From contig CP114119.1 of the NCBI GenBank assembly GCA_029959195.1, positions 62,001 to 126,000 of the forward strand: a DNA stretch of 64,000 nt. The letters run 5' to 3'. The translations under genes were made by a program, and so were the position numbers. The notes under the pieces were generated by a model, which was not told where the DNA came from, did not search any database, and saw nothing but the letters and a program-made list of their open reading frames with translations. The DNA is from Dictyophora rubrovolvata (lineage: Eukaryota > Basidiomycota > Agaricomycetes > Phallales > Phallaceae). Shown here piece by piece: positions 23,501 through 33,290 of this stretch (the stretch's first letter is position 1; each line of letters begins with the position of its first letter).

Positions 23501-24608
23501 CGGAATTATTCGAAAACTGTCTCAGTCTCCCAATTTGACCATTCATATACGCGGGAAAATGAGACGGGTTACTAGTACTGGATTCCATTGTGGAAGGAAC
23601 TAACAATGACTCAAGATTAATAATCGAATCTAAGAGAAACCCGCAAAAGAAGAGCAAGATGGAATAGTAAGAACAGGACATACAGTCGCCTTGTGATGAA
23701 GAAAACCGATTATGTGTCTCACGTAGGATGAAATCCTTGAGTCCGTCAACAGCCACGGGTAATGGCGGGAGAGCAGTTGTCGTAGTATGTGGTGTTGATA
23801 GCTCAGAAGCATCAGCTAAAGACGGAACTGCCCCGATTGTCCCGACTTCACTGAAAACTTCCGTCGGAGATCTCGAGCCGTCACCGTCTGGAGTTGAAAA
23901 TGAAGCCGCAGGCGGAGAAGGAGTATGCGAGTACTGACGTGGGCGAATGAAATTTTGGAGTTGAGCTGGACCCAGACCAGTTGTTGAGAACGAGCTAGAC
24001 GATGATGATACTAATCCAGACCCCAAGGGACCAGTTGTCGTTGGTGGTGGTGTATTTTTGGCAAGAAGAGGAGGTGTACGCGTGCTGAAACTGGAATTCC
24101 GAGAAGGGAGGGGAATAGGCCGTCCGGGAAGCGTGTTTATATCGGTTTGTGGAGATGGAAGATATGAAGGCACGCTAGACAATGCTGTAACATCATCCAG
24201 ACCACCTGGTGTCATAGATATAAACGTTCCATGTGGAGACGGCGTTTCGACAAGCCTGTGTTGGATATTATTCCCGTTTGAAGTAGACGCGATATTAAAT
24301 AAGAGACCATCAATTGTACGAGACGTTGGAGATATAACTGACTCGTCTCCTTTTTGGTTCGGAGACGTCGGAGGTGCAGAGCTGTTGTTGTTGTTGTTGT
24401 TGTTATTTTCGCTATGTTTCCTACTGCGTTTGAAAGGCGGCGAGCGCAAACTTTCTGGTTCGCCGTTTGGAACTGTAACTGCCGGACCAAAGCGCATAGG
24501 CACGACTGTCTGTTGAGAGCGAGGAGAAGTAATCGAAGCTGCAGAGGGCGAGATAGGACGTTGAGGATCAAGGGTATCCTCACTGGCTTTAGGGCGTAGT
24601 TTAGACAT
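20584..24608 (-). CDS. Dynamin-family GTPase with long disordered N-terminal extension
   Basis: Twelve exons: 24608-23684, 23629-23410, 23350-23263, 23203-23169, 23124-22793, 22737-22618, 22558-22490, 22432-22141, 22088-21618, 21546-21346, 21289-20889 and 20822-20584. They sum to 1130 residues with all phases consistent. The first ~340 residues are Ser/Pro-rich and include an eight-residue Asn run. The GTPase domain starts near residue 390: P-loop IGSQSVGKSS, switch region ITLPRDAGACTRCPLE, DLPG (G3) and LTKPD (G4). A helical stalk region follows, and the C-terminus (AFRRFIDLVALEVDVEFVRG to about 60 residues later) resembles a GTPase effector domain. There is no pleckstrin domain or membrane span, so it is closer to Mx/Vps1-type fungal dynamin-like proteins than to classical dynamin. 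It presumably remodels or severs membranes, but which membrane is unclear. Confidence 0.9.
20831..20852. repeat. T-run/A-run inverted tract in an intron
   Basis: Eleven T followed by eleven A form a perfect self-complementary tract inside the last intron of the dynamin-like gene, between the donor at 20888 and the acceptor at 20823. On the transcribed strand the T-rich half precedes the AG as a polypyrimidine tract. Confidence 0.7.
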
Positions 24609-25608
24609 GACAGTGATATAAAAGCTGGAACTTAATGGGTGGTGATATTTGTATGGAAACGCGCGTTCCCTCTCGTGTAGTGCTATTGTTGCGTCCAGTC
24701 GAGGCCAAGAGGGTGTGGGAGGAAGAGGTGGTGATTATTGGAAACTGTTGTAAGACGTGCATGTGCGAGCAACTTATAATGAATTTCTCGTTGAGGACAA
24801 CGAGGATCGTGCAGGCTTTTCATGTCCGAAAGCGTTAGGTATGGTTGTTCGAAATCAGTTATCCTTTGCGGGCCTCGTGTCAGCCTGCAGACATACAGCA
24901 CTGTGAGACTTGAAAAAAAAAGAGAGAGATGACATCGATTTCATGCCCACATTACAGCTGCACATCCGCTTGGTCTCGAAGGAAAAGGAGAAGATTAGAA
25001 GCTCGAGAAGTGTTGAAGTGTTGAAGATCAGAAGATGTCAGAACTTGACCGAAATCAACTGGAAAGCCATAACCCACGTGCATCATTTGATTTTCATTTA
25101 CAAGATTGTGAAAAGTGGCAGGTCGGCGTCGTTTTCGAATTCAAATATTCAAGTATTCATGCAATATTCTTCCGGATTTCATTCCGCGCGCTCGGTAATT
25201 GTGGCAGTAGTGGTCGACGTGAAGACCATTAGGGTACATCTAGAACGGACAAGAGCTAAACAACAAAAAAAGTATGGATCCACTTTGCTAAGCCATTGAC
25301 ACCGCCTTAAACCTTGATAGTTTTTTTAAAACGCGGCAGTGGCGACTCACGAATGTCGGAAATTAGCCGTGGGACTCGGAGAAGCACGGAGCTCCTCGGT
25401 GCTTGCCGAGTTGGGTGCGATGCGATGACGACGACGATGACATTATTGAATATTGAGTACTGTATTGAGTGTCTCCAATGGCGTGTTATGGTACAAAAAG
25501 AACTCGGAGAGAGCTCGCCACTAGTACTCTTCCCTCTCACAACTAGTATCCGACCGACAAGAAGATCCTCCAAACGTTGACTCCTATACCCCATCAAGCA
25601 TAATCTCG
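24609..25608. other. Divergent intergenic region
   Basis: About 1 kb between the starts of the dynamin-like and DUF4112 genes, hence two promoters. An E-box CACGTG is at 25075-25080. Short frames on both strands (for example 24910-25299 and 25307-25597) lack family matches and splice support. Confidence 0.4.
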
Positions 25609-26575
25609 ATGTCTTCGGCTTTTGCTCAGAAGGTAATACATACCGCCCAGCATGAGCAGAACTGGCGCGGCTAACCTGGCTCTTTGGTTCTGTTTATATA
25701 TCATCATTAGGTTGGCTTAAAATTATTCAAACAACATATCAGAAACTACGAGCCAGCTGATCCCCTGTATGAAACGTACGTTGATAAGAAGGGAAGAACC
25801 AAAAGGCGAAGGGTATGGATTTACTTGGTAGTCACTATTATCGCATCGGACGGACTAACTCCCAGGCTCCTCTAGAGGGAAATACCATCGGGATTATCGA
25901 AAAGAGACGCTAAGATTTTGAAGAAAATACAAGGTAGAGCGCATTACCTCGACAAAGGATTTAATATATGTGGCATGCGATTCGGTTGGACTTTTCTAAT
26001 TGGTTTGTTATCTATTTGAGAAATGCGATTTTTTTACTTACTTAGCGATAGGAATTGTTCCGTTTGCTGGTGACGTTGTGGATGCGTTGCTCAATTATCA
26101 TCTCGTTATCAAAAAGGCCCGTCAAGCTGAGTAAGTTTCGTTGATAGGCTCACAAAGCCACTGTTGATCTAACATAGAATACCTGATTGGCTACTTCAAC
26201 GAATGTTATTAAACAGTGCTATCGCTATTTGTGTCGGGTACGCTTTTTTTATATCTTTTCCATCATATCCTTACCCATATCGCCTGTAGACTGGTTCCCA
26301 TTGTTGGAGATATAGGGATGGCCAGTTTCAAGCCTAACTCCAGAAACGCCGCACTGCTGGAAGAATTTTTAAGGATTCGAGGCGAAGAATTTCTCAAAGT
26401 AAGAAGCTGTAATACCGTTTTTTTTTTTCATATTCTCAATCTCGATTTCGAGAAGACAGTTGCAGAACGATCTCAAAACCAGGCAGTGGTGAAACCGGGG
26501 GCGGGAATGACACCCGCAGAGCAGCGACAGCCGGGTCCAGATTCTCAAACAGTCTATCGAACAATACAAAGCTGA
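25609..26575 (+). CDS. DUF4112 family membrane protein
   Basis: Seven exons (25609-25632, 25711-25812, 25876-26002, 26052-26130, 26178-26237, 26290-26398, 26456-26575), about 206 residues, phases consistent. The family pattern is clear: an N-terminal helix, the motif YEPADPLYETYVDKKGRTKR, then KRDAKILKKIQGRAHYLDKG, a hydrophobic segment RFGWTFLIGIVPFAGDVVDA, LNYHLVIKKARQAEIPDWLL, and a second hydrophobic segment SAIAICVGLVPIVGDIG followed by SRNAALLEEFLRIRGEE. The two VP(x)2GD motifs at the membrane segments define the family. The C-terminal 40 residues are Gln/Pro-rich and look disordered. The last intron can be read through in frame, so the final splice is less certain. Function is unknown in any fungus that I know of. 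Confidence 0.85.
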
Positions 26576-27166
26576 AAGGGATGAACAAGAACACAATTGC
26601 ACACAGCCCGGCCGCGGTACGCAGTTCAGCTGCGGACTGTACATATGTACATACACACCTAAATTAATTAATTGTTTGTTCCTAAGAAGGTACCGGTCTC
26701 GGGCAAGAAGATTGAGCTGAGTAATACTATGGCCAACAACAACCAGAACAACGTCGAGCGATATGATAGTCAATTATAATGCATAACTAAGTAATACTAT
26801 TAATATTATATTGACCTGTCCCGTATGCCCCATATGTTAGCTTTGACCACAAAGCAGTACAAAAGACATCAAAAAACACACACAAGCTTGGCGGGCGCCT
26901 TTTTCCCCAAACGAGGCGATGCGGGTCAGCTATTGGGCCTCCATTCATTCCATCGACGACAACAGCGGACGACGAAATATTTCCCTCCCTCCACATTGTC
27001 CTTCCCACTCGTAACAGGCTCTGTCCGTCCATTAATTCAATTCAATTTCTCTTTCTGTCTTCTTTTTTTTTTTTTGCTTGTCCAAATTTGCTTGGTACTT
27101 TTGGCCGGTCCAACAACGTTTATTCACGACTCGCGGCGTACACACCCCTCTTCGCTGCCCTCAAAC
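26576..27166. other. Intergenic promoter region of the Tvp38-like gene
   Basis: AT-rich spacer with a 14-bp perfect palindrome TGTACATATGTACA at 26638-26651 and a pyrimidine-rich stretch at 27040-27080 shortly before the start codon, which is common in fungal promoters. No gene. Confidence 0.45.
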
Positions 27167-29523
27167 ATGGCTCATGCTAGTCCTACTGCGTATCCCACAC
27201 CGGATGCAATGAATAATCTTGCGTCTGATCCTGTCGACAGATATGGCATAACCAGAACGCCTTCGCCCACTCCCTCAGAGGTCAGAGCTTTAACGACTCA
27301 TATTATCGACTACAAGAAGTATGGGCATTGGAGGTTTTGGGCGAAAAAAGAGTGGATCAGTAAGTATCCATCTTAAATCATATTCACCCATTAATCGCTG
27401 CAAACTTTCAGAGTATTATATCATTGGAGGTATAATTCTGGTTATCACTATCCTGATATCTGTATATGACAAGCAAATTGTCAAATGGCTTACACCTGCC
27501 GGCAATTGGATGCGACGGTAAAACAATCTTCTTTTGAAATATAATACCACCCCCTTTTCTTAATTCTGATTTCTCTCTTTCAATAGCATACCATTCGGAT
27601 GGCTGATTCCTGTTGCCATTCTCTTTGTCATCTCATTCCCTCCAGTATGTCTTATCGCCACGTTCATCAAAGCAATCTTGTCTAACATGCCAACTATTAG
27701 TTGTTTGGTCACGAGGTCGTAGCATTGTTAGTAGGTGTAATATGGGGTCTTGGTATAGGCTTTGCCATCGTATGTGCTGGAACATTTCTTGGTGAACTGG
27801 GCAATTTCTTGTAAGCCCGCCTTTAATTCTGTCTCCCCTGTTCCATCACAAAAACCTGATTTCTCAACAAGTGCCTTCAAATACCTTTGTCGAGCTCGCG
27901 CCGAGAAAGCAGAAAAGTCAAGTATATTCTACGGCTGCTTGGCGCAAATCGTAAGGGATGGTGGATTCAAGGTACCCCATCTTTTTTTCACATCTTCCCG
28001 ACCTATCAATTCTTACTTTTTTTTTAATAACCAGATGGCTCTTCTGATTCGATTGTCTGTAATACCAGGGCACTGTATGTTGTTCTCTTGATCGTAATGA
28101 TTGCAATAATCTCCTTAAAACAACACTTCAACAGTTAGTACTGCTGTATTCTCTACATGTGGTATGAGCGTTTGGGTATTCTCCCTTGCTGCCTTCCTCT
28201 CCCTCCCCAAACAATTTATCAACGTCTACATCGGTGTCATTCTTGAAGAAAGTGGAACGGGTACCGAAACACCCAGAGACAAGATCATCTCCGACTCGGT
28301 TCTGGGTGTAACGATACTCATCACAGCAGCGGCTATGTGGTACATTGTCAAAGAGTTGGAGAGAGCCAAGCCTATCGTTGTATATAATAGGCGTAAACTC
28401 AGGTCTGCTTCTGAAGTCGTGCCTCCGCTTTCCTAGCCCGCATACTTATTCATCATCTAGGCAAGCGAAATTCTCACAAGATCTCTCTGTGCCTCTTGGT
28501 GCGAGTAGGCCGATATCACCATCAGCATCCGAATCAGACGTTGCAGCGCCTCTTCCAAAGCGTCTCTCACAACTAGGCAATATTCTCAACCCAAACAGCC
28601 AGCAGCAACAATTGCGCCGTGGAAGCGGAGCGAACATGGGGTACGGCGGCTATACGCCGACGTTTATTAGCCAACAGTATGGTGAACCTGACACGGAGCA
28701 TGATCATCTTTATGAACAGTTTGGAGTGCGGAAGAGTATGGACGATGTTGAGTGGGAGATGAAACTTCCGAAGACTGTCGCTGTGAATCTCGGTGGGAAG
28801 GATTTGAAGGATGAGTATCAGAATGGCGGTTTGCATGCTAGTTCAAGTCAAACGTCACTATTACCTCACTCTCGAGCGCGAGGACAGGATTCTCCTCCGC
28901 GAACTTGGACACCTGAGCGGTATACTACCAGCCCGGATGTACATGGACAGCAGCAACCATTACCGCCACCGCCACCTCAAGCTCAAGCTCAAGCTAAAGC
29001 ACATCCGTACCCGCCTGGGCTCAACACTGGTTCACCTGCGACCCTATCGGCAAATACGACACTTTACCCCCCACCTCCACAGCCGCCACCTACATACCCC
29101 ACTTCTTATCAACAAACTCCTCACTTGCCTACTGATGAACGACGTGTATTCCAGCCGGCAGATGCACCTGTTTCGTATCCTCCCCAACAACAACCGCCGT
29201 CCAATACACCTGGTCTTCCGGACGGCTCCATGTTGCCTCCAGATGGCGCGCGTTATTCTCGACCTTCTGAACCCCCTCTAGATCGACCTTATAATAATCC
29301 TTACAGCCCTGCGTATCAGTATCCGCTCTACTCACCGTCGCAAAGCGGGTACTCATATCCTACATCAACCAACGCAGACCAAACTGGACACGGCGTCCAA
29401 CTGCCTACATCAACGTCAACGTTTTCGAATACATCTTCCGATCATAGTTATTCAGAGCACACAGCTTTGACCAACCCCCATTCCCCGGATTTCGATCCGT
29501 CGCAACGAAACCAACGAAATTGA
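27167..29523 (+). CDS. Tvp38/TMEM64-type (VTT domain) Golgi membrane protein
   Basis: Eight exons (27167-27359, 27412-27517, 27587-27644, 27701-27810, 27872-27971, 28035-28074, 28135-28402, 28461-29523), 645 residues, all in phase. The first half is a SNARE-associated/VTT (DedA-like) domain: helix YYIIGGIILVITILISVY, then IPFGWLIPVAILFVISFPP, the signature GVIWGLGIGFAIVCAG followed by GELGNF, the basic loop YLCRARAEKAEKSS, and LLIRLSVIPGH. The family includes yeast Tvp38 of the late Golgi and the lipid scramblases TMEM41B/VMP1. The second half (about 350 residues) is a Pro/Gln/Ser-rich cytosolic tail, much longer than in yeast, with poly-Pro stretches. Lipid scrambling or Golgi trafficking is the likely role. 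Confidence 0.88.
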
Positions 29524-30274
29524 GTTAAACACTGTCGATTCTATATGCATTTGCAAAATGTGGTCTATTGCATTATGTTACGTTTCGTTTGTTGTTCGTT
29601 ATATAGTCCTTTCTCTTCCTTTTCTCGATTAATAGTACAGTAGATGGACGTGTTTTTCTTTACGCTTTCTCCCCTCTACCCCTCTACTACCATACACACC
29701 ACCCTTCCTGTCTCTATGGCCCAATTATCTTCAGTCGGTCATTTTTCTCTGCCATCTCCTTTTCCCTCTCAATGTCACTCTGATCTCAGTGCCATATGTT
29801 TATCGCAGCTCTAACCTGGACCCCATACTACACTGTTTATATTAAACCTTCTACTTGACTTATTTTTCTTCCTTCTACCTTATTTATTTCATAACTTGCA
29901 TTACACATGCAAAATAAATCGGAAACCCATTAATCTGGATCGAAACTCCCATGTTTGCATGTAGTTTTGCCCCCCAAGCCGATTAGTAACTACATAGCTA
30001 GTAGCGGCCGATCAAATGTTCCTTCCTTCGCTGTCAGTTGTGAATGAACTTGTTTCTCGTGCTTGTGTTGATCATCAAAGAATCTTTATGAATAGGGTTA
30101 TGTTGGTCGACTATAATTCGAGGGGATGAGCATGAGCTTTGCCGGCGATCGGTCAGAAAAATCGCGGCCTGAATAACGTTTTACGAAATGGCATTTCCCA
30201 CTTTTATCTTCTTTCATACATACATGTACGTAGATAAACATTTAGTCCGGATGTAACAGTCCGCGATAAACAAT
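29524..30274. other. Convergent intergenic region with pyrimidine-rich stretch
   Basis: The two flanking genes end here. Between about 29600 and 29880 the plus strand is strongly C/T-rich. No coding frame or RNA gene was recognised. Confidence 0.45.
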
Positions 30275-32303
30275 TCACAACTTAGATTGTTTCCTAGCAG
30301 CCAGTTTCGCTTGGAGACGTTTCTAAAAAAAGATGTAACCTCAGCATTCTTAACCCAACTCATAAAGAGCAACATCACGAACGTTGACAGCATCCATATA
30401 CTCGTTAGTCGTGACCCAATGCTCCCGTTTCATGTCTTTTCCATGAATAGCCAAAGCGAGGTCTTTGGTCATAACACCGTCACTATCGATGATTTCGACG
30501 CATGCTGCTTCAAGGTCTTGACAAAAGTCAGCTAAAAGTGGATTGTTGTCTAGTTTGGCACGGAAAGCCAATCCGCGAGTCCAGGCGAATATGGAGGCGA
30601 CCGGGTTAGTGGATGTTTCTTTGCCCTTTTGATGCTCTCTGTAGTGTCGGGTTACAGTACCTTGTAAACAACAAAGTTGAGAATTCCCCTAAAAGGTGTG
30701 GAGTATGATGAACACAAACCGTGCGCAGCCTCAGCTTCAATCGTCTTTCCATCTGGAGTAACAAGTTCTGACGTCATCATGCCCAAACTTCCAAAGCCCT
30801 GGGCGAGAATATCACTCTGTACATCACCGTCGTAGTTCTTGCACGCCCATACAAACCCACCCTGGGATTTGATAGCTTGTGCCACCATATCGTCAATCAA
30901 TCGGTGTTCGTACCATATACCCGCCGCCTCGAATTGGGATTTATATTCCCTGGGAAGGAAGTTTGTTTGTGATTGGGTCACTTTTTGTTTCTTTTTTGTT
31001 TTGGACTTACTGGTCATATATTTCCTGGAAGATGTCTTTGAAACGGCCATCGTATTTCTTAAGAATGGTATTTTTTGTAGACATGTACTTTTATCGGTGT
31101 AAGTTTGATGCAAGATAACGTGCGCTTATCGGAGCATACCAAAGGTAACTTCTTTTGTAAGGCCATCTTGAATGATGAATGGGCGAAACCACGAATAGAC
31201 TACACAAAGAGACGTGTTTAATAACGTAACGATCAACATATCAGAACCATACGCACCTCATCGTGATTGTACATGGCAAGTGCGACACCCTTGCCTTTGA
31301 AATCATACACGTCCATTACTGTTGGTTCACCTCCACCTTCCGGAGTAAACACCAGCTGTAGTTTGCCCGGCCCCGGAGCAACATAATCAGTTGCACGATA
31401 CTGGGACGTGTGTTAAGAACGTTGTCAAACGCACTTCGAGAAATGAACGTAATCATGGACATACTTGATCGCCGAATGCATGACGACCTATGACAATAGG
31501 CTGTGTCCAACCCGGGACAGGTCGAGGGATGCTGCTGAGCACGATGGGTTCGCGGAACACTGTCCCTCCTAAAATATTACGAATCTGAAGCAAAAGGACG
31601 TCTTAATCACGGGTGCGCACGGATAGACAAAGCTTACAGTTCCATTTGGTGATTTCCACATTTGCTTGAGCTTGAACTCTTCAACACGAGCCTCGTCAGG
31701 TGTGATTGTAGCACACTTTAAGAAGGGTATGTTAGACTGCAATTTTAATTGATGCATAACAGTAACGCTAACCTTGATCCCAACACTGTACTTGAGGATG
31801 GCTTCTGCTGATTCGATAGTGACTTTGTCGTCCGTCTGTAACGCAAAAAGCAATGAGCGGTTAGATACAATCAACAGAGGATTTGCCATTACAGCATCAC
31901 GGTATTCAATACCGAGGTCGTAGTACTTGATATCTAGTTTCAGATATGGCAGGATAAGCTGGACGTTTGGATAACGGATTCAGGACGGTTACGATGATGC
32001 AGCGCACTCCTCACCTCTTCTCTGATCTTTTTCCAAATGATCCGTGTCATTTCATCCCCGTCTAGTTCAACAACTGGGTTGGTAACGACAATTCTGTTAT
32101 CCTCAGAAGCTACGAATACTGTTTTAGGAGAAAAAAGAGAAAGATGAAACAAGCAGCAAAAACAGACCCATGGTATTTGAGAAGCGGCGGTGCGAGTATG
32201 AGATATGTCGAGCGTGAAGGAACTGTCTGAAGAGCGGATTGTTGTAGCGAAAACTCGAAACCGGCGATAATGGAGGCTGAGAAATAAGCCTGCGAGAAAA
32301 CAT
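30275..32303 (-). CDS. NADP-dependent isocitrate dehydrogenase, mitochondrial/peroxisomal
   Basis: Converts isocitrate and NADP+ to 2-oxoglutarate, CO2 and NADPH. About eleven exons; the first are 32303-32168 and 32118-32015, and the last is 30322-30275. The order of family motifs is complete: [117 protein letters not shown] and [12 protein letters not shown]. The start at 32303 gives an Arg-rich presequence ([10 protein letters not shown]...). The last three residues are SKL, a peroxisomal type-1 signal. The in-frame ATG at 32171 ends exon 1 in an ACCATGG context and would give a form without presequence. A second possible first exon lies at 32500-32617. Confidence 0.93.
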
Positions 32304-32499
32304 TTCTTTATTTAAGAAAACAGAAATGTGGGATTGGTCCGAGTTTTGTGGAGTTCCCGAGTCAGTCACGAGATGGCTCGTGATTCAGGAAGATGGCAGA
32401 ATTGGATCCCTGGATTTGTAAGCTGGTTTGTATGGATCACGTCTTCGTGTTTTGTTTTTCTCTGGAATGAAATCGACGTGTGCGATAGAATGAACTAAC

Positions 32500-32617
32500 G
32501 CTGCGTTGAGACTGTATACGTTCTTCGAAGGAACTTGGCTGCTGGTCGTAGACGCGCAACTGCGGCGAGCCTATCGGATGATCGGAGCATCTTTGGTAGC
32601 AAATGCAGCGTAGCCAT
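32500..32617 (-). other. Candidate alternative first exon of isocitrate dehydrogenase
   Basis: From the ATG at 32617 (or 32590) the frame codes a second classic presequence, with LRSSDRLAAVARLRPAAKFL and RRTYTVSTQ, ending at a GTTAGT donor after 32500. It ends in phase 1, exactly as exon 1 at 32168 does, so it can splice to the same exon 2 at 32118 and would skip the MFSRRL exon. It may be an alternative promoter exon. A chance frame is possible, but the composition (many Arg, no acidic residue except one Asp) argues against it. Confidence 0.5.
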
Positions 32618-33290
32618 GTAACTAAACAAATGCTGATGAGAAAAAAAGGTGAGAAGTCGGGCTGACGGGCTGGCGTTGGCATATGCACATTGGCACCAGA
32701 TTGCGGCATTGACATGATGCTGCTCCTTCTTCGATATCAGTATGATCATAATAATACAAATTACATATATTTTAAAAATTATACCCACAGTTTTTTGTCG
32801 TGGCAGATGTGATTCAGTCAAGAGGCCATCATGCTACTAATACGCGTACGGGTATCAGCTGCCAGTGAGAAAGATAATCAAATCATCAGGAAAGGGGGGT
32901 ACCTACATATTATACCGTATGTATTATGGATATTATGTATACAGTACGCATAATAATAATACATTTCACAACTTGCTGGGCCGCACTGTGGGTCCGATAT
33001 ATTCTGACCTACATTATTTGTACACATGCATGCGCATAAAGAAGTGATGGTACAAACGAAGAGTCAGAAAATTTCAATCATGACTGAGGAAAAATGCAAC
33101 TCGGTATACTGATGAATGGATGGTTGTACGTACGTGAAAGTGAGAATGAGAATGAGAGAAAATGACAGAACAAAAAATGATGATGGTTAATTAAATGATT
33201 AAAAAAAGAAAAATGCCATTTGACGCGGTTCGATCGCAACTACAAGCTGTTGAATACTGCGCATGCGTTGTTTTTTTTTCCTCCCTGCTT
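32618..33290. other. Intergenic region
   Basis: Upstream of the isocitrate dehydrogenase gene and downstream of the acidic unknown gene. AT-rich with several short GTAC and ATAATA repeats around 32900-32960. No gene seen. Confidence 0.45.

Noticed and set aside
24975-25005. GAGAAGATTAG as a U6 snRNA core
   Set aside because: The flanking U6 bases (ACAGAGA box and 3' stem) are absent; match is limited to about ten bases.
25307-25597. Minus-strand frame upstream of the DUF4112 gene
   Set aside because: It lies in a divergent promoter, has no motif, and a plus-strand frame covers the same bases.
29938-29955. Sequence resembling a tRNA B-box on the minus strand
   Set aside because: The flanking bases do not pair into a T-arm stem and no acceptor or anticodon arm could be built.
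33225-33245. GGTTCGATC near 33230 as a tRNA B-box
   Set aside because: Only three base pairs of the T stem form, and no A-box lies at the right distance.
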